9,073 nt of DNA from Deltaproteobacteria bacterium (GTDB lineage Bacteria > Desulfobacterota > DSM-4660 > Desulfatiglandales > Desulfatiglandaceae): positions 1-9,073 of the forward strand of contig JAOZQV010000137.1 of NCBI GenBank assembly GCA_029932035.1, given 5' to 3'. Position numbers and translations under genes: made by a program. Shown one piece after another: positions 6,597-9,073 of the stretch (the first letter of the stretch is position 1; each line of letters opens with the position of its first letter). The notes under the pieces are model-generated. The model ran no database searches and was not told where the DNA came from. It worked only from the letters and a program-made list of their open reading frames with translations.

Positions 6597-6674
6597 CACG
6601 AAGATCACGAAGAACACGAAGGGACCATAAAACCATCAGAAACTCATTTTTCGTGGCCTTCGTGTGCTTGTGGT
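6597..6674. repeat. CACGAAG palindromic intergenic repeat
   Basis: Three abutting nine-base units, CACGAAG plus two variable bases, run from 6597 to 6623. The inverted counterpart (TTCGTG units) runs from 6650 to 6674, with about 26 bases between. The arms pair imperfectly into a long hairpin. It lies 32 bases past the stop of the DUF2400 gene and upstream of the fad promoter. It resembles palindromic intergenic repeats of the CACGAAG kind that recur in many bacterial genomes. No coding capacity and no U-tract on the minus strand were seen. The remaining bases of the spacer (6488-6596 and 6675-6705) show nothing further. Confidence 0.6.
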
Positions 6675-6705
6675 AAAATTTTTGTTTGGTTCCGGTTTAT
6701 CCGGG

Positions 6706-7512
6706 TCAGGAATTGATGACACCGCATCGGTCTAAAAATCCGGCCAGATTCTCATCTTTTCTGATCCCTAAGCGTGTCAAGGCAAAATCGTACCGGATCG
6801 GGTCATCAGGGTCCAATTTCCGAAATGCGCGAGTGATCTCTATGGCAGTCCGCATGTTTGCATTCCTCCGATTGGTCAGATCTAAGAGGAGAGAGGCCCG
6901 GTGCATGTGGGTGTCGAGAGGGATGATCAGTTTTGATGGAGGCACCGTGTGCCATCCCCCCGGGTCTACCCGGTCCTCCCGAACCATCCAACGCAAAAAG
7001 AGGTTCAATTTCTTGCAGGCGCTCCCCTTTTGAGGGAGGGGAAGAAGAGAGTTTGTCCGGCCTTCAAAGGGATAGGTGAGTTCATCCACAAAAGAGGTTA
7101 GCCCCGGAAGAATGGTCTCGTCATTCTCGCTATATTTGTCCGCAAAACAGGCACCCAATGAGCCATACTGCCTGATGACACGTTTCATGCCGATGAGCAT
7201 CAGAGCGATCTCTTCGCCAGTGCTGAACCTGTGTTTGAAGTTGCAAAAGATTTTATGAAGAGACCGGTTCGATGAAGATTTCACGAATGCATGAGGGGAG
7301 GGCCCCAGCTCTCTGAGGACAGATGATACGCTTTTCAGGATTTGGGCCACCCGGCCGTATGCAAGCGATGAGGCTATGATCCCGACCGTTTCACGATCTT
7401 TCAGATCAGGGTAGTCGTAGAGATATTCAAGGGGGTCAGGATGGACCCATTGACGTGAATTATAACGATGGTAAAGCTGTTCGAGATGATACTTTACCAC
7501 GTCACGTGACAT
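6706..7512 (-). CDS. DUF2400/TIGR02757 family protein, function unknown
   Basis: This 268-residue protein has the hallmarks I associate with the TIGR02757/DUF2400 family. HPDPLEYLYDY (24-34) is followed by a DRETVGIIASSLAYGRV segment (39-55), GSACKKLNLFLRWMVR (163-178), VDPGGW (182-187), IIPLDTHMHR (196-205) and DPDDPIRYDFALTRLGI (234-250). No signal peptide or membrane helix is visible, so it is probably cytoplasmic. No biochemical role is known to me. The helical layout with a Lys-rich GSACK helix and a later Asp is loosely like helix-hairpin-helix DNA glycosylases, but that is only a hint. The ATG at 7512 lies 19 bases inside the end of the upstream CBS gene, without a strong ribosome binding site, which suggests translational coupling. 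A later in-frame GTG (7500) is possible but would lose the residues MSRD. Confidence 0.9.
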   Translation of the reverse strand: MSRDVVKYHLEQLYHRYNSRQWVHPDPLEYLYDYPDLKDRETVGIIASSLAYGRVAQILKSVSSVLRELGPSPHAFVKSSSNRSLHKIFCNFKHRFSTGEEIALMLIGMKRVIRQYGSLGACFADKYSENDETILPGLTSFVDELTYPFEGRTNSLLPLPQKGSACKKLNLFLRWMVREDRVDPGGWHTVPPSKLIIPLDTHMHRASLLLDLTNRRNANMRTAIEITRAFRKLDPDDPIRYDFALTRLGIRKDENLAGFLDRCGVINS

Positions 7513-8081
7513 TCCGGACCGACGATTTCGAGGAGTTCGGTAAATATGGTATTGAGGTTTATTACGCCTACGATTTTCCCCTCCCTGTGGACCAATTGCT
7601 GGCGGACATCTTCTTTGAACATGACGTAAATAGCCTGGTTTATCCTGTCTTCTTCTATTAATATCGATTTAACAACAGGATTCATGACATCTTTTACCTT
7701 CTTGTGGGCCTCCTGCTTGACTAATTCACAAAAAGTGCTGCTAAGCCATTCAAAATGCTCCTGAAAATCACTGACCTCCTCGGCTACCTCCAATGCCCGT
7801 GATGAGAGCATTGCGTGATAGGCCTTTGAAATCTCCGGGGCCTTGGCAGGTTCGGGAACCAAGCTCCTGATGAGATCGTACATGGACAACTTGCCCACAA
7901 TATTGTTGTTCCCGTCTGTGACGAAAAGTGTTTTGTGAAAACTGCCTGTGTCTTGGGCCTTTAAGGTCTCATAATTTCTTTTCAAAATGCTCAAGGCATC
8001 ACAAAGCTGAGAATCGATATCTACCATATCGTATTCTTCGATAGGCGCCATAATATCCCTGACCTTTTTTCCTTCAGCCAT
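7494..8081 (-). CDS. CBS-domain-pair protein with a helical linker
   Basis: This soluble protein of 195 residues carries two CBS motifs that normally form one Bateman module for binding adenine nucleotides or related ligands. The first CBS covers about residues 5-75 (VRDIMAPIEEYDMVDID, then HKTLFVTDGNNNIVGKLSMYDLI). The second covers about 128-185 (VKDVMNPVVKSILIEED, then VGVINLNTIF). A charged, probably helical linker of about 50 residues lies between them. No catalytic domain is attached, so it is likely a sensor or regulator subunit. The start is ATG at 8081 with AGGAG ten bases upstream. A GTG at 8087, four bases from that site, would add two residues and cannot be excluded. Its last 19 bases overlap the DUF2400 gene, so the two are very probably made together and may act together. 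The ligand is unknown. Confidence 0.88.
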   Translation of the reverse strand: MAEGKKVRDIMAPIEEYDMVDIDSQLCDALSILKRNYETLKAQDTGSFHKTLFVTDGNNNIVGKLSMYDLIRSLVPEPAKAPEISKAYHAMLSSRALEVAEEVSDFQEHFEWLSSTFCELVKQEAHKKVKDVMNPVVKSILIEEDRINQAIYVMFKEDVRQQLVHREGKIVGVINLNTIFTELLEIVGPECHVTW

Positions 8082-8106
8082 ATCCACATCTCTCCTTTCA
8101 GACCTC

Positions 8107-8130
8107 GTTAAGTGGTTGAGTGGTTAAGTC
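8107..8130. repeat. Octamer tandem repeat, three units of GTTAAGTG
   Basis: Three abutting eight-base units (GTTAAGTG, GTTGAGTG, GTTAAGTC) lie 26-49 bases upstream of the CBS gene start, in its likely leader. No clear promoter with standard spacing was found in 8088-8258; the best TTGAGG/TAATAA pair is only 15 bases apart. Confidence 0.6.
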
Positions 8131-8144
8131 GTTATTATTTTTGA

Positions 8145-8164
8145 GAAGAATTCCTCAATTCTTC
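8145..8164. repeat. Small A/T-rich inverted repeat between SDR and CBS genes
   Basis: GAAGAATT and AATTCTTC form an eight-pair stem with a four-base loop. No U-tract follows on the minus strand, only an A-rich stretch, so a role as the terminator of the SDR gene is doubtful. Confidence 0.4.
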
Positions 8165-8173
8165 ATGCTACAA

Positions 8174-8203
8174 GTCTGTGTGTGTCTGTGTGTGTCTGTG
8201 GCT
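8174..8203. repeat. Ten-base tandem repeat, about three units of GTCTGTGTGT
   Basis: Two exact ten-base units and a third that differs at the end form a GT-rich microsatellite in the spacer downstream of the SDR gene. It shows nothing else recognisable. Confidence 0.65.
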
Positions 8204-8258
8204 CAATCCCTATATCATTCTTCCCTGAATCTCAAGGGCTTTTTCCTGCAGTTCCGGA

Positions 8259-9017
8259 TCAGGCCATGGAGCCTCCATCCACAGTAATGATTTCACCGGT
8301 AACAAAATCGGACATGCCTGATGCCAAAAAGAGCACTGTGCCGACTATATCCTCTGTCTCCGCGATCCGGCCCATGGGGATGGTATTTGTGATTTCCTTT
8401 AGAAGTGATTCGTTGCTCCAGAAAGGCTGGCTGAATTGTGTCTTTACCACGGATGGGGCTACACCGTTGACATTTATACGATCCTGTGCCAGTTCCACGG
8501 CCAAGACCTTGGTGAGCATTTCTACACCGGCCTTTGCCACACAATATATCCCCATGCCCATTGCAGCCTTTCGCGCGGCAATGGAGCTGATGTTGATGAT
8601 TTTGCCTTGTCCGGCCTTTTTCATCAATCTTACCCCACCTGCAGAGACCAGAAAAGTCCCCTTCAGATTTGTTGTGATAATCTTGTCCCACAGGCCTTCA
8701 TCTGTTGCGATTACAGACGGAGTCAGGATATTCATGCCCACATTGTTCACAAGGATATCCAGCCTGTCAAACCGGTCCTCAATCGCCTTAAACATGGCCG
8801 TCACCTCGTCTGAGCGGCCCACGTTTGCCACGAAAGCGGTAATATTCATCCCCTTTTGACGAAGATCTTCCACTGCCTGATCCAGATTATTCTGTTTTCG
8901 TCCGCAAATGACTACCTCAGCCCCCTTCTCGGCCATGGCCATGGCAATCGCTTGACCCAATCCCCGGCTCCCACCGGTCACCAATGCCACCTTTCCTGTC
9001 AAATCTATTGTATTCAT
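8259..9017 (-). CDS. Classical short-chain dehydrogenase/reductase, 3-oxoacyl-reductase-like
   Basis: This 252-residue enzyme is a complete classical SDR, an NAD(P)-dependent oxidoreductase of alcohols or ketones. The cofactor loop TGGSRGLG is at 14-21, NNVG at 91-94, and the tetrad is Asn117, Ser145, Tyr158 and Lys162 (YCVAK). The C-terminal VTGEIITVDGG is typical. Arg18 and Arg40 favour NADP(H) over NAD(H). The closest general look is FabG or gluconate 5-dehydrogenase, but SDR substrates cannot be read from motifs, so no symbol is given. AAAGGAGG lies five bases before the ATG at 9017, an excellent ribosome binding site. The gene is separated by about 180 bases from the CBS gene, so co-transcription is uncertain. 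A TTGACT at 9063-9068 on the minus strand could be a -35 box, but no convincing -10 follows. Proximity to the fad operon could suggest acyl-CoA metabolism, weakly. Confidence 0.93.
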   Translation of the reverse strand: MNTIDLTGKVALVTGGSRGLGQAIAMAMAEKGAEVVICGRKQNNLDQAVEDLRQKGMNITAFVANVGRSDEVTAMFKAIEDRFDRLDILVNNVGMNILTPSVIATDEGLWDKIITTNLKGTFLVSAGGVRLMKKAGQGKIINISSIAARKAAMGMGIYCVAKAGVEMLTKVLAVELAQDRINVNGVAPSVVKTQFSQPFWSNESLLKEITNTIPMGRIAETEDIVGTVLFLASGMSDFVTGEIITVDGGSMA

Positions 9018-9073
9018 CTCACCCTCCTTTTTTTCAGGAAATGAAACATAAAATTAGGAAGAAGTCAAATCAC

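Noticed and set aside
6426..6617. Minus-strand open frame of 63 codons in the fad regulatory spacer
   Set aside because: It runs across the CACGAAG repeat, promoter and operator, has low-complexity composition and no ribosome binding site. Its last codons, an ATG near the predicted mRNA start, are set by the palindrome.
6597..6674. CACGAAG units as a CRISPR array
   Set aside because: Units are nine bases without unique spacers and face an inverted set, and no cas gene is near.
8223..8244. Small hairpin followed by CTTTTT on the plus strand after the SDR gene
   Set aside because: The stem is short with a bulge and would act only on plus-strand transcripts, where no gene exists.
8182..8859. 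Plus-strand open frame of 225 codons opposite the SDR gene
   Set aside because: Begins in the GT-rich repeat and runs antisense to a complete SDR. No motif supports it.
9018..9073. Possible SDR promoter (TTGACT at 9063-9068)
   Set aside because: At 17-18 bases the -10 candidates match only about two or three of six positions, and the window ends too soon to judge.

Overview
The window is an ordinary chromosomal stretch of about 50% GC. Every credible gene lies on the minus strand, so transcription runs from high to low coordinates. The best guess for the host is an anaerobic fatty-acid-degrading bacterium of the Desulfobacterota (former Deltaproteobacteria). This rests on the mitochondrial/spirochaete/deltaproteobacterial type of EF-G at the left edge, the beta-oxidation operon, and the short tandem and palindromic repeats in nearly every spacer. 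No marker gene settles the taxonomy, so this is inference.

Layout in transcription order, right to left. (1) 9017-8259: a short-chain dehydrogenase/reductase with a full catalytic tetrad and unknown substrate. (2) 8258-8082: a repeat-rich spacer. (3) 8081-7494 and 7512-6706: a CBS-domain-pair protein whose 3' end overlaps the start of a DUF2400/TIGR02757 family protein, a probable two-gene unit of unknown function. (4) 6705-6238: a 468-base regulatory spacer with a CACGAAG palindromic repeat, a sigma70-type promoter, a 48-base near-perfect palindrome that holds a FadR-like operator, and a leader with a GC-rich palindrome. (5) 6237-633: a three-gene beta-oxidation operon in the order fadN-fadA-fadE. 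It encodes a fused hydroxyacyl-CoA dehydrogenase/enoyl-CoA hydratase, a thiolase and an acyl-CoA dehydrogenase. (6) 632-509: heptamer repeats, a promoter and a terminator-like hairpin. (7) 508-1: the N-terminal 169 codons of an EF-G of the spdEFG1/mitochondrial EF-G1 type, cut by the window edge.

The three fad products together cover one full turn of the beta-oxidation spiral: dehydrogenation by FadE, hydration and second oxidation by FadN, thiolysis by FadA. The operator sits directly behind the -10 box, which fits repression by a TetR-type FadR relieved by long-chain acyl-CoA. No regulator gene is present here.

No defence system, mobile element, CRISPR array, rRNA or tRNA was seen. The points most worth a second look are the operator/promoter architecture, heptamer repeats in all three spacers that follow the fad genes, the hairpin between the EF-G promoter and its start codon, and the overlapping CBS-DUF2400 pair.
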